The notes beneath the pieces are model-generated. The model was not told where the DNA came from, searched no databases, and saw only the letters and a list, made by a program, of their open reading frames with translations. The position numbers and the translations under genes were made by a program. Shown in pieces: positions 29,991 through 39,667 of a stretch of DNA of 64,000 bases; within the stretch, counting starts at the first letter, position 1, and each line of letters starts with the position of its first letter. Source of the DNA: CAWBBA01 sp963741625 (GTDB taxonomy: Bacteria; Desulfobacterota; Desulfomonilia; Desulfomonilales; Desulfomonilaceae). The stretch is taken from assembly GCA_963741625.1 (NCBI GenBank), contig CAVUIT010000001.1:177516-241515 (forward strand), written 5' to 3'.

Positions 29991-30661
29991 ATGAAGAAGT
30001 TCACACTATTCGGCATGCTCCTGTTCCTGATGACTTCAACCGTACCTAGCTACGGTTTTCTGGATTATTTCTTTTCGGGCTCTGCCAGCAGAGATGCCAT
30101 CGACAACTCTGCTCTCGGTGATCTTCGGGCCTGGTGGACGGGCAATCCCGGCTACCAGTTCAACCCCTACTGGTCGGGAAACCAGACCCCGAATCAGCAG
30201 CAGGGACAGCAGACAAATCCCTTGAACCCTGCGAGCACTCAGGGCTATAGCCCAATGGGCCCGCCCTCGGTTGGGACACCCCAGGCCCCACCGCCGACCG
30301 TCAACTATTTCCCGCAACAGGCGCCCGGACAGCCGGCTCAGGGATCTATGGGCGGGGAGCGCCTCAGCAGTATCAGCAGGCGCCTCAACAGTACCAGGCG
30401 AGCCCCCAGCAATATCAGCAAGTGCCTCAACAGTACCAGGCGCCCCCACAGCAGTATCAACAGGCACCTCAACAGTATCAGCCTGCGCCTCAGCAATATC
30501 CGGCGCCGTCAGCTTATCAAGGCGCACCTCAGGCCTATCAGGGCGTAGCCCAGCAGCAGGCTCCCCTCCCCCAGGCCTATCCGGCTGGAACACAGCAGTA
30601 TCAAGAGGTACCTCAACAAGCTTATCCCGCAGGGGCTCAGCAGTATCAGGGAGGGCGCTAG
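29991..30661 (+). CDS. Secreted PQQYQ-repeat protein (one frameshift)
   Basis: About 223 residues. Signal peptide MKKFTLFGMLLFLMTSTVPS; then an aromatic segment (GFLDYFFSG, AWWTGNPGYQFNPYWSGN) and a Pro/Gln/Tyr-rich tail of roughly fourteen PQQYQ-type units (APQQYQ, SPQQYQ, VPQQYQ, PQAYP). The frame changes near 30350-30357 in GGCGGGGAGC; dropping or adding one G gives the repeats throughout. Low-complexity repeats of this kind are seen in surface or adhesin proteins, but no family is assigned. GGAGG precedes the ATG. Confidence 0.7.
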
Positions 30662-30738
30662 ACCTATTAGCAAAGGATAGGGCTTCGGGGACCATGCCTA
30701 ATTGATAGGCGTCTAATACAGTACCTAGTAGAAACATA

Positions 30739-30763
30739 AGGGGCGGGTTTCAAACCCGCCCCT
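30739..30763. terminator. 12-bp perfect palindrome, GGGGCGGGTTT type
   Basis: AGGGGCGGGTTT / AAACCCGCCCCT around a single C. It lies between the convergent PQQYQ gene (+) and cpoB (-) and may terminate both. It has TAGGGGC-like ends like the elements at 17342-17423 and 39241-39271. Confidence 0.5.
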
Positions 30764-30814
30764 ACGTTGGTTTCGGCGATTATGTCTAATTGGGCGTATG
30801 GTACGAGTGTGCCT

Positions 30815-31711
30815 TCACTCCGCAGGTAGCGATTTCAGCTTACCCCCTGCTATGCGTCCTTGCGCTGTGTGAGGATGGTCACTGACCAGTTTCTGAAAGA
30901 TAATCCTTGCGGACCGAGAATCGCCCATCTTTTCAAATGCCTGACCTTGTCTAAGCAGGGCGCTGAGTTCCTTTTTTGAACCCGGGAAATCTTTAATCAC
31001 TCTATCAAACTGAAGAACCGCTTCGTCAAACCGCCCTTGCGAAAACCGCGCCTCTCCGATCCAATAGACTGAATCCGCACTGAACTGACTTTTGGGATAC
31101 ATCTTGAGAAAGTCCTCGAACTGAAGCACCGCCTGATCGAAAGATCCACCCTTGAACAGGGCATAGGCGTCTCTGTAGGCCCTTTCATCTGCGGAAAGCG
31201 GTGTATTCGTAATCTCAACAGGGGGACCCGCCGGCTGGTCCGAAGGGGGCGCAGGAATTGGTTTGTCCGCCGGACGGCCTTCCACTCTTGGCTGTCTCTG
31301 GACCCGAGGATCTAACGGAGGAGGAGGCGCGGGAAAATTGGCCGAGCCCGCTTCCCTGGGAGCCTCCATTCCGAGTTGTCGCTCGATAAGGCTTACCCTT
31401 TCCTGTAGGTTCCTTATTACATTTTCGTTGCCCCCCGATGCCTGGAGGCGTTCCATCATCTCTCTGAGTCGCTGCATTTCACCGTCCATCTCTTGCAGAC
31501 GCGAAGAGAGCTGAAAGGGGGCAGGATCAACAGCAGGCACTGATTGGGCTGGCTTAACATAGGGGAGCGAAGGCCCTCCGGGTCTGGTAAGACATCCTGA
31601 AAGCGAAAGCAACGAGAGAATGAGCAGCACGAGAAGGCCCAAATATCGGCTGCCGAAAGTAACGTCCGATACTGAGGGTAATTTGGTGGATACGGGCATC
31701 GCGAGGCACAC
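30815..31711 (-). CDS. cpoB: CpoB/YbgF, cell-division coordinator of the Tol-Pal system
   Basis: 298 residues. A signal peptide with a lipobox-like LSGC (LSLLSLSGCLTRPGG) suggests a lipoprotein. A short coiled coil (~75-110, MDGEMQRLREMMERLQ, SLIERQLG) is followed by three TPRs (AYRDAYALFKGGSFDQAVLQ, then YPKSQFSADSVYWIGEARFS, then SDHPHTAQGRIAGGK). CpoB couples the Tol machine with wall synthesis during division. GTG overlaps the pal stop by one base (TAGTG); an ATG four codons later is possible. Confidence 0.85.
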   Translation of the reverse strand: MCLAMPVSTKLPSVSDVTFGSRYLGLLVLLILSLLSLSGCLTRPGGPSLPYVKPAQSVPAVDPAPFQLSSRLQEMDGEMQRLREMMERLQASGGNENVIRNLQERVSLIERQLGMEAPREAGSANFPAPPPPLDPRVQRQPRVEGRPADKPIPAPPSDQPAGPPVEITNTPLSADERAYRDAYALFKGGSFDQAVLQFEDFLKMYPKSQFSADSVYWIGEARFSQGRFDEAVLQFDRVIKDFPGSKKELSALLRQGQAFEKMGDSRSARIIFQKLVSDHPHTAQGRIAGGKLKSLPAE

Positions 31712-32211
31712 TACCTGGAGACCCGCAGGTAGACCCGCCGGTTCTTTGCCCAGGCTCCTTCGTTGTGAGCCGGATCCACAGGCAGTTCCGATCCGTATGA
31801 GACAGTTGATAGTCGATTGGGGACAATTCCCGCAGTTGCAAGGAACTCCACAGCCGATCTTGACCGGCGGTCACCCAAGGCCAGGTTGTACTCGGCGGTT
31901 CCACGCTCGTCACAATGCCCCTCAGCCACGACTGCCACCTGCGGGGCTCTTCTGAGGATCTCGGCATTATGCTGTAAGGCGGCTTGGGCCTCCGGCGAGA
32001 GCGTGTATCTGTCGTAATCGAAGTATATTGGTTGGAGGTTCGTCTGAACCACTTGTAACTCGTGTTCCAACACGGGTCCGCCGACTTGAGGGCCGACAAA
32101 CCCTGGCTGAGGCACCGCATTGGGCTTGACAATCTTTCTTGCACACCCTGATGCGAGAACGAAGAAGACCAACAGTGCCGTCATTCCCAGTATCAGGTAG
32201 CGAGATGACAT
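31711..32211 (-). CDS. pal: Pal, peptidoglycan-associated lipoprotein
   Basis: 166 residues. Lipobox LASGC at ~20-24, linker, and an OmpA-type domain with VAVVAEGHCDERGTAEYN and ALGDRRSRSAVEFL, the peptidoglycan-binding helix residues D and R included. The end EGAWAKNRRVYLRV is typical. Pal anchors the outer membrane to the wall and binds TolB. 37 bp from the tolB stop; same strand. Confidence 0.93.
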   Translation of the reverse strand: MSSRYLILGMTALLVFFVLASGCARKIVKPNAVPQPGFVGPQVGGPVLEHELQVVQTNLQPIYFDYDRYTLSPEAQAALQHNAEILRRAPQVAVVAEGHCDERGTAEYNLALGDRRSRSAVEFLATAGIVPNRLSTVSYGSELPVDPAHNEGAWAKNRRVYLRVSR

Positions 32212-32248
32212 AGATGTCTTCTCCTTTCAAGCCGCGGCCCTCCCCCTT

Positions 32249-33602
32249 TTAGCGACCTGTCCGTGACCAGGCAGGCGCTTTTCCCGTGACGGGGGAGACA
32301 GGGACCTGTGTCTCTCCCCGAGCGTCCATAACGTAGATGAGCTTCTTTCCATCCCGATTGGATTGAAAGGCGATCATCCTGCCATCGGGCGACCACGTCG
32401 GCTCCTGATTCGTGCCGATTTTGGTCAACACCCGTAAGTCCGTACCGTCTGTCCTTATAGTGCATATCTGAAACCGTCCCTCGATTCGGGCGGTGAAAGC
32501 CAAAAGATCTCCCCTGGGGGACCATTTCGGATCAGTGTTGTAATTGCCCTGAAATGTCAGGCGCCTAAATTCGCCACCGTTCACCGGTATGATATAGATC
32601 TGCGGCGTGCCCGCATGATCTGAAACATAGGCAATGGCCGATCCATCGGGCGACCATGTGGGAGAGATATCATTTCCTCGGCCACTCGTCAACCTTTTTA
32701 TAATGTTACCTTGCGGTGTTATGATGAATATATTAGGTATTCCATTAAAGCTCATTGATAACGCTATATTTTTACCGTCTAAGGAATACCGTCCGGAAGC
32801 ATTGAGCCCCGGACGCGCAGATATCGCATACGGCCTTAGAGCTGGCGAAGTCCAGCGCCCAAAGATCAGGCTTACGATTCAAATAAGAAGTGAAGATTAA
32901 GCCGCGGCCGTCCGGGGACCATTCCGGGGAGAGGTTGATGCTCCCGGTCTGAGTAAGCTGCCTCAGGTTATGCCCGTCGAAATCCATGGAGAAGATTTCC
33001 CGGGACTGGCCATCACTCACAAAAGCGATTTGAGTGGTGAAGCAGCCTGGAACGCTGGTGAGCTTTTCCATGACACGATCCCCAAATCTGTGGATCATGA
33101 TGCGATGATCGTTTATTCGGCCGCTGAAGCGCTTGCCCAGTTCAAGTTTCTTTAGGGCCACATCATACAGCATGGCTTCCAGGACCCATTCATCTCCTCT
33201 CACTTGGAATCTTCCTAGGATCAATGCCTGGGCGCCGATTTGGGACCAGGCATCAAAATCGGGCGGGTCCGCGGGGTTTTGAGGATTAGGTGGAGAACCC
33301 TCAACAATGTCAAAAAGACCTGTAAGATACAGATCATTTTTAATTATGCGCGCCAGGTCCCGCCCATTTAATGCCCCGGTTCCCTGCGGCACGAAGTCCG
33401 GAACTGCTATCGGTATCTTGGCCAGATTAGGGTTTTCCAGGTCCAGGTACAGTCTGCACTGAGCGAAAGACGGGCAGAAAAGGAGGAGGAACCCGAGAAA
33501 GCAAAGCAGCATACTCAGGCGGCCTCGGATACGATTTCGCCCGGCAAAAAAGCAATCCCCAGGAGTGATGCGATAGCTCCCATCGGCAACGTTGCGCGTC
33601 AT
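32249..33602 (-). CDS. tolB: TolB, periplasmic Tol-Pal protein (one frameshift)
   Basis: About 450 residues. Signal-like N terminus (LLCFLGFLLLFCPSFAQC), the TolB N domain (KIPIAVPDFVPQGTG, DLARIIKNDLYLTGLFD) and then a six-bladed propeller with WSPDG-type repeats (SPEWSPDGRGLIFTS, SPTWSPDGSAIAYVS, DPKWSPRGDLLAFTA, EPTWSPDGRMIAFQS). The frame changes near 32838 between WALDFA and ALRPYAISARPGLN. The start ATG (33602) overlaps the tolA stop by four bases, ATGA, which supports it. TolB is conserved and single-copy, so the break is probably an error. Confidence 0.9.
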
Positions 33603-34480
33603 TGCACGCCTTTGGGGGTGAATCTGAGGGCCAGCCCACCTGCTTTACTTATCTTCTCCTTAAGTTCTGGGGGGATTGGAGGAAATGGGGAGGCCTGAAA
33701 GACTGCTCTCATTGCAGACCGGTCAAATACTTGATCTCCGGAGCTTTCATCTACGGAGGCATCCATGAGCCGACCGTTATCGGCTATCTTGACGCCGATG
33801 ATGGTCATTCTCTCCACTTGCCTATCATCTCCAAGAATTGACCAATGGGCATTTATTCCGGTCCTGACTTCGTCAAACCATTGAGCGGACTTTTCATCAA
33901 CCGAAGATCCGCCCTGTTTCCCTTCAGGCCTCCCTGGGGTCTGGGAGCCGCCGTTTGGGAAAGGCCGTGGCGGCGCGGCGTCGGTCTTTTTGCTCTCAAC
34001 ATCCTGGCGAATAGCTGCAAGGCGCTTCTCCAGGAAAGATCGCGGGTCTTCCTTTTTCTTGGCCGTTTCGGGCTGGGGCTTTTTCTTGTCGGGCTCCTTG
34101 GCCGCTTCAACCCGTCGGAGAGGTTTCTTGCGTTTCTTGATAGTGATGACATCCCGGTTCTGTGGCGCCACGGCCCTGGCCTCGAGAATCGCACGGGGTT
34201 TCTCAGACACCTTTTCAGGCAATTCTGGTTCAGTCCGGACTTCTGGCAGCACATTCGGGGCTTCAGCGGGACCTTGCTGGATATGCTCTACAACCGGTGA
34301 GTAGGCTTGAGGTGCCACCAGCTTGACACGGCTGATGCTTTCTTCCACAGGTTTGTTCACTTTAGAGATGGAAATTGACAGGCTGATTACCGCCAGAAAC
34401 ATCAAGCCGTGGAGACACACCGAGAGCACTAGCCCCCACGGTGAGGCCGCAGCCGGGGATCTGGAATAAAAGCTGGTCAT
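33599..34480 (-). CDS. tolA: TolA/TonB-family cell envelope protein
   Basis: 293 residues. One TM near the N terminus (LVLSVCLHGLMFLAVISLSI), a Pro/Lys/Glu-rich periplasmic linker (PDKKKPQPETAKKKED), and a TonB-like C-terminal domain (GINAHWSI, IIGVKIADNGRLMDASV, VFQASPFPPIPPELKEK). TolA connects the TolQR motor to TolB-Pal. The ATG overlaps the tolR stop by four bases. Confidence 0.9.
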   Translation of the reverse strand: MTSFYSRSPAAASPWGLVLSVCLHGLMFLAVISLSISISKVNKPVEESISRVKLVAPQAYSPVVEHIQQGPAEAPNVLPEVRTEPELPEKVSEKPRAILEARAVAPQNRDVITIKKRKKPLRRVEAAKEPDKKKPQPETAKKKEDPRSFLEKRLAAIRQDVESKKTDAAPPRPFPNGGSQTPGRPEGKQGGSSVDEKSAQWFDEVRTGINAHWSILGDDRQVERMTIIGVKIADNGRLMDASVDESSGDQVFDRSAMRAVFQASPFPPIPPELKEKISKAGGLALRFTPKGVQ

Positions 34481-34911
34481 TTTACAGGGGCAGATTCCTC
34501 TTGAGGTGTCGTTATCATCCCTAGATTGGTTATTCCTGCCTTCTTCAGCGCTCCCATGATGCGGACCACGGTCCCATAAGGAACGGTTCTGTCCGCTCGA
34601 AGAAACACTTCCCGCGAGGGACGATCTTTGATAGCCTCAAAGATCTTTTCCGGGAGTTTCTCTTCCTGAACCGCTACTTCGTTGACAAAGACGTTCCCTT
34701 GGCCTGAAACGGCTATAACGACCTCTTCCACCTGCTGTTCTTTGGCCAACGGTGCGCCCTGGGCCTGAGGCAGCTCTACTGAAATGCCTTCTTGCATCAT
34801 CGGGGCCGTGACCATGAAGATGATTAGCAGCACCAGCATGACGTCGACCAGGGGTGTGACGTTGATCTCCGACATGGCCGTTCTTCTGTTCGAGCTCATG
34901 CTAAAGGCCAT
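34477..34911 (-). CDS. tolR: TolR/ExbD family protein
   Basis: 144 residues, one TM (~20-40, VDVMLVLLIIFMVTAPM) with the critical Asp in NVTPLVDVMLV, then a periplasmic domain. With TolQ it forms the proton-driven motor of the Tol-Pal system. AGGAG precedes the ATG. 54 bp from the tolQ stop. Confidence 0.93.
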   Translation of the reverse strand: MAFSMSSNRRTAMSEINVTPLVDVMLVLLIIFMVTAPMMQEGISVELPQAQGAPLAKEQQVEEVVIAVSGQGNVFVNEVAVQEEKLPEKIFEAIKDRPSREVFLRADRTVPYGTVVRIMGALKKAGITNLGMITTPQEESAPVK

Positions 34912-34965
34912 TAATTACTCCTGAGTGCATAGATAGGGGCACGACAGGAACAGAGACGGACACCG

Positions 34966-35712
34966 TTATTTTCGCGCCCAGTAAATCCGCTCAATTATAT
35001 TGATCAATTCCGAAGAAAAGTTGTCCATTTCCCCGGAAATCGTGTTTATCCGCCCTAAGAAATAGTTGTAGAAGATTACGGCCGGAATTGCCGCAGCCAA
35101 ACCCGCTGCGGTGGCGATCAAAGCCTCGGCTATTCCCGGCGCAACTACCGCCAGCGAAGCGCTCTTCATAACGCCTATTTGGCGGAAAGACTCCATGATT
35201 CCCCAAACGGTCCCGAACAGGCCGATGAAGGGAGCAGAAGACCCCGTGGTGGCCAGGAAGTTCACACCCCGTTCCAGGCGGCTCCTCTCAGCAGATACCG
35301 CTTGTTGGAGGGAGCGCGTGACGTTATCCATGCCAGTTCGCTCATACTCGGGTTCTTGGGTGGAATCCGCGGAACTTTGAGCGGCTTGCTGTATACGGGA
35401 CAACCGGTTTAGTTCGGCATACCCCGCTTTGAACACGTGAGCCAGTGGGCTAAATGTGAATTGCTTGGCTTCTGCGTACAAAAGGGAGAATTTGCGCGAC
35501 TCCCGAAATGCGTCGAAGAAGAGCTGAGTATCTTTACGAGCGCGGGACAGGGTGATGGCCTTGGTCAGAATGATCCCCCAGCAGATGACCGAAAACAAGA
35601 GCAGTAAGAGCATCACGCCTTTCACCACCCATCCGGCCCCCATGATGATGGCCAACAAGCCCTGATCATGAAAACTGTGCACGGGCAACGCCGTGGCAAA
35701 AGCCTCGGGCAT
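34966..35712 (-). CDS. tolQ: TolQ/ExbB family proton channel
   Basis: 248 residues with three TM segments: LLLLFSVICWGIILTKAI, GSSAPFIGLFGTVWGIMESF and IATAAGLAAAIPAVIFYNYF. The channel signature TVWGIM and the AEALIATAAGLAAAIPA stretch fit TolQ. First gene of the tol cluster, AAGGAGA before the ATG. A weak promoter lies just upstream. Confidence 0.93.
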   Translation of the reverse strand: MPEAFATALPVHSFHDQGLLAIIMGAGWVVKGVMLLLLLFSVICWGIILTKAITLSRARKDTQLFFDAFRESRKFSLLYAEAKQFTFSPLAHVFKAGYAELNRLSRIQQAAQSSADSTQEPEYERTGMDNVTRSLQQAVSAERSRLERGVNFLATTGSSAPFIGLFGTVWGIMESFRQIGVMKSASLAVVAPGIAEALIATAAGLAAAIPAVIFYNYFLGRINTISGEMDNFSSELINIIERIYWARK

Positions 35713-35743
35713 CGAGATTTCTCCTTTCTTCCATTCAGATGTA

Positions 35744-35772
35744 CCCTTAGTCCATGTAGAGGATTAAGTCAA
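35744..35772 (-). promoter_or_regulatory. Weak possible promoter of the tol operon
   Basis: On the minus strand TTGACT (35767-35772), 17-bp spacer, TAAGGG (35744-35749), about 30 bp upstream of tolQ. The -10 is poor. Confidence 0.25.
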
Positions 35773-36061
35773 GTTTTTACCTTGGTTACGGTTGGTTAAC
35801 TGATTAATATGAAGCTACTTTTTAGCCATTGCCTTCGGCGCAAGGTCGCTGATCCTAAGGTGGTCCATAAAAAGACCTCGGTGTTAGCCGCCGGCTGATC
35901 GAATTATCGGAGAAACGGTTACGCCCGATGGATGGATTTCAATGGCTTGTTATCCGGATCTTAGAAGCTTATGATTAAACTCAAAGACATTCTATCAAGG
36001 ATAATGTTCCTGCCCTACAGATTTCCTTGTAAAAGAGACGCGTCCCTAACCTTGAATTGAC
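35773..36061. other. Intergenic gap between divergent tolQ and the pseudo-receiver gene
   Basis: About 290 bp, AT-rich towards the right. It holds the two opposite promoters listed separately and no recognisable gene. Confidence 0.4.
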
Positions 36062-36091
36062 TTGACATTTAGGGTGAATTCATTGTATTTT
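36062..36091 (+). promoter_or_regulatory. Promoter of the pseudo-receiver repeat protein
   Basis: TTGACA (36062-36067), 18-bp spacer, TATTTT (36086-36091). Predicted start near 36098, only about 18 nt before the ATG at 36116, which has GAGGT. Confidence 0.5.
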
Positions 36092-36115
36092 CAAGGAAAA
36101 AATAGCGAGGTCGCT

Positions 36116-39100
36116 ATGTCCTACCGGATCGTCGTGGCCGACAAAGACCCTCAAAGCCGGGAAGCAGTAACACGCTTTCTCGTGCAAGAAGATAACGAAT
36201 TTATAAATGTTTCCAGTTCTGGCGAGCTTAAGGAAGCAATCAAAAGCCAAAAGCCTGACCTCATCATCCTGAACTCCGTCCTGGCGGACGCTCCTGGGTG
36301 GAAGCTTGTCCAGCGCATAAAAGGATCCAAAGATTTCTCCCACATTCCTGTGCTGCTGATGACCGGTGATCCGGGAGGGCCGCCGCCGGCTGAGGTTCAC
36401 TCGGCAGGAGCGGACCGGTATCTAAGCAAACCGATCGACGGGGCAACGTTGAAAGAAACGGTGGAGTCCCTTCTCGGCATCCGAGTTACTGGCCCAGGTG
36501 AGGGCGGCGACGAAGAAATTATGATCGATTTCACGGACGAGGACTCGGGAGAAATGACCGAGGAGTTGCTCGCCATGTCCAATGTGGCCCTGGGGGCCGA
36601 GGAATTGTCAACAGACGTTGGCGATACAGTCGAAATTGATACGGGAACACTTGTTGCGGAACTTGACCACACCAGCGAGATGGCTAAAGGGGAGACCTAT
36701 GAGGACACGGTTCGGCTGAACCTTGAGGATATGGGACTGGAGGAGGAGACGGAAGTGTTCGAGCCCACTATCGAGTTGGTTTCGGATGCCCCAACGGATT
36801 TCGGCGACGCCGGTTCCTCAGAAGTAATGGAAATCGATCTCGATACCGACGTGGCTTTGCCTGATTTTGAGACTACCGCTGAAGAATTCACCGAGACAGG
36901 ACAGGGTGCTAAGCATTCTGTAACCGTTGAGATGGATGTGGATGACCTAGGACTGGAACTCGATTCTGATGAACCCATAGAAGAATTCGGCGTCAAGCCG
37001 CCCAACCACATCGATCCGGATGATACTGAGATTGGTCAGATTTTGGATGTCCAGGAGCCGTCAACGGTCTTGACCTCGGAAGACTTGATGCTGGACGACG
37101 AGTCTCTTGTTAAGGATGCGGCCGTTTCCACCGAATTTGACGTCATCGACCTGGAAGAAGACTCTGAGATCAGAGAAATTGACATGGAGGAATTGGAGGC
37201 CGTCCACGCGGCTGAAGATGAGGTCCTAGGCATCGACCTGGACGAGGATACTGTCCCCGTGGAAGACCAGGAAATGGAACTGCTTGCCAACGAAGACCTC
37301 GAAGAAATTCAGCTTGACGATTCCGAAGATCTTACGCTTAGCGTGGAATCTGAGTCGGCGGTAGCCTCGTCGTATGAATCCACTGAAGAACTGACCCTGG
37401 ACGAAATAGGCGAAGAGAATAACGACTCAGGAGTTTTTTGGAGAAGAACTTCCTACCGAAGAATTCCCCACTGAAAGATTTCCCGAAGAAAAAACTCGTG
37501 ATCTTGGCCTTGAGGAGGAGTCCCCGGAGTACGCGGCGACTTCTCCATACGAAATCTCTTTGGATCAGACCCCGGCTGCCGGAGAAATTCCTATAGAAGA
37601 AATCACTCTCGACGCGGCTTCCGCTGAAGGCATCCTCTTCGACCAAACGCGAGAAGAAGAACCGATGCTGGAAGTGACCGAAGACATCTCATTCGACGAG
37701 ATTTCTCTGGAGGACGAAGCTGAAGAGGCCCCGAGGGAAAAATTGGCGGCCGCTCCTGGCCCTTCAACGGCTGAAACAATTGCAGGGATAGCCGGCGGAG
37801 CGCTGGCAGCGGGAGTCGTGGCCGCTGCGGCCGGCAAGCTTGCCGGCGTGGTCGAGAAGGGTGAAAAACCTGCTCAAGTCAGCCCACCGATAGCCCCATT
37901 CACGGAACCGCAGGCCCCTGCTCCCGTTGAACGGGAAGCAGCGGCCCCTTCTGTAGCCAAGATGCCCGCTCCAGAAAAAATTGAGCCGGTTGCTCCTGCG
38001 TTTCCATGCCGAGGGTCCCAAAGAGACGGCCCTTGGGCGGGCGGATGCACTAGATGCAGTCCGAGAGGCACAGGCAGCTTCATTACCCGACAAGGCTGAG
38101 ATCTCTGAGACCTTCAGGCAGGCTGCCCAGGCTTCTCTCCCGACTAAACAGGATTACTTGGGCAGCATCAGGCAGGACCTGGCAACCTCACTGCCGACTA
38201 AACAGGATCTCTTGGACGGCGTGATGCAGGACTTTGCAACCTCACTACCGTCCCGTGACGACATCTTTTCAAGAGTCGACGAGATCATCAGCAGGTCTTT
38301 GCCTTCTGAAGAGGAAATAGCCCAGCGATTGGACGGCGCGGTTAGATCTGCACTCCCGTCTCACGAGGCGATTGAAGAGCGTCTGGAACAGGTGCTCCTG
38401 TCCATGCTTTCTCGCGAAGAGGTCGGAAAACAATTTGAAGAAGCCCTCGGAAAGCTCGTTTCTTCCGACCAACTTAAAGAGACCATGGAAGGGGTTTTGA
38501 AGGCCATTCCTTCACAGGATTTCATCAAAGAACGCCTGGACACGGCTATTTCAACAGCTATATCGCCGGAACTCGTTGCTGAACGTGTAGACTTGGCCCT
38601 TCGCGGCATGCCGTCGCAGGAGTACATCCGCATACGCCTTGATAACGCATTTTCTGCCCTGCCGTCATCTGACATTGTGAACGAGAGGCTGAATACCGCG
38701 CTGCGGGCCATTCCCACCGAAGACCAGATAATGGGCAGGATTGAAGAGTCTCTTCAGGCCCTCACTTCGCCTGAAGGAGCCATAGCTCGTATTGATGACC
38801 GGCTCTTGGCCTTGCTCCCGCCAAAAGATGAAATTGGGGGAACGTTTCAGAGGATGCTGGAGAAGAGGATCGAAGGGGTCCTGGCCGGAGTCGATCTAAA
38901 GGAAGTCGCCAGCGCACTTCTTCCGAGCACGGACAGGATTCTGGAAACTATCAAGAGCGCACTCCCCGAAAGGGACCGTTTCCAAGAAACCCTTGGCAAC
39001 AGCATTGCAGAGGCAATTCAGAATTCTTTGCCCGAAAGGGTATGGCTCGAGAGCGTCTCTCGCGGGCTTTTCGATGAGCGAACGAAAGGGCTGCTCCCCA

Positions 39101-39213
39101 AAAGAGAAGAGATTGTGACCATGCTACGCGAGGAAATCCATCTGCAACTCTTGGACACAGTGGAAAAGGTAATCAGGGAGCAGATCGAAAAAATCACCTC
39201 CGAGCTGTCTTAG
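36116..39213 (+). CDS. Pseudo-receiver / acidic linker / 18-residue repeat protein (two frameshifts)
   Basis: About 1,031 residues after correction near 37434-37439 (a run of six T) and near 38008. Residues 1-118 form a receiver fold (D9, D11, T83, K105 kept), but the phosphoacceptor position is Asn53 (DLIILNSVLAD), so it should not be phosphorylated there. Residues ~125-550 are extremely acidic (many EE/DL/ELD units). A Gly/Ala-rich hydrophobic stretch follows (AETIAGIAGGALAAGVVAAA). The C-terminal ~370 residues hold about fifteen 18-residue repeats of consensus [SA]LPSxExIxERLDxALxx. The architecture recalls motility-type pseudo-receiver proteins such as FrzS, without clear homology. It is monocistronic and divergent from tolQ. 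Confidence 0.75.
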
Positions 39214-39240
39214 TGCAGGGTTTCAGACATGCCTTTACAT

Positions 39241-39271
39241 GTGCAGAGGCGACCGGCGGTCGCCTCTGCAC
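39241..39271. terminator. 14-bp perfect inverted repeat
   Basis: GTGCAGAGGCGACC / GGTCGCCTCTGCAC with a GGC loop, 27 bp after the pseudo-receiver gene stop. No T run. It may end transcription of this gene and of the convergent small Cys gene. Confidence 0.5.
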
Positions 39272-39300
39272 CTACACCTGTTTGTAATCACACTGAATTG

Positions 39301-39540
39301 CTATTTTTCGAGCGCGGCGAGGATGGGACAATCGGCACACGGCAGGGTCCTTGCCGCCGCCAGATTCACCTGAGATTTGGCATTCCTAGGGGCCTTACGT
39401 ACCCTTCTGGAGATTTCAAGGCAGGTTTCCCGGGTCCAGCGACCCTTTAAGGGCTTGCACTCGATAAGCTCGTGAGCTTCCAACCAAGCTTGGGCGTCGG
39501 TATACACCATTTCACACTCCATACAAAATCGAAACCACAT
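39301..39540 (-). CDS. Small Cys protein with KGRW motif (family copy 2)
   Basis: 79 residues. FCMECEMVY near the start, CKPLKGRWTRETC in the middle and PCADC near the end. It shares the C-x2-[FL]-KGRW-x4-C and C-x2-C pattern with the protein at 27604-27888, but is otherwise diverged. A good promoter (39599-39626) supports expression. The exact start is uncertain because GGAGGAGG lies over 20 bp upstream of the ATG; ATGs at 39522 and 39510 are alternatives. Confidence 0.6.
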   Translation of the reverse strand: MWFRFCMECEMVYTDAQAWLEAHELIECKPLKGRWTRETCLEISRRVRKAPRNAKSQVNLAAARTLPCADCPILAALEK

Positions 39541-39598
39541 CTGTGACTTCGCAGCCCAAGAACCTCCTCCAAACTAAATAAACAAAGATTCAGTTTCT

Positions 39599-39626
39599 AT
39601 TATAGAGCGGGAGTGAGGGAAGTCAA
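39599..39626 (-). promoter_or_regulatory. Strong sigma-70-type promoter, small Cys gene
   Basis: On the minus strand TTGACT (39621-39626), 16-bp spacer, TATAAT (39599-39604). The predicted start is near 39592, about 50 nt ahead of the coding start. Confidence 0.65.
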
Positions 39627-39667
39627 GCAATTTCACAGTAATCCGCCTGCAACGAGGCTCCCAATCG

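Noticed and set aside
30036..30737. 233-codon frame antisense to the PQQYQ gene
   Set aside because: An artefact of the repeat composition; the plus-strand gene has signal peptide, RBS and promoter.
38080..39150. CRISPR-like direct repeats
   Set aside because: The periodicity is an 18-residue protein repeat that is diverged at the DNA level, with no spacers and no cas genes.
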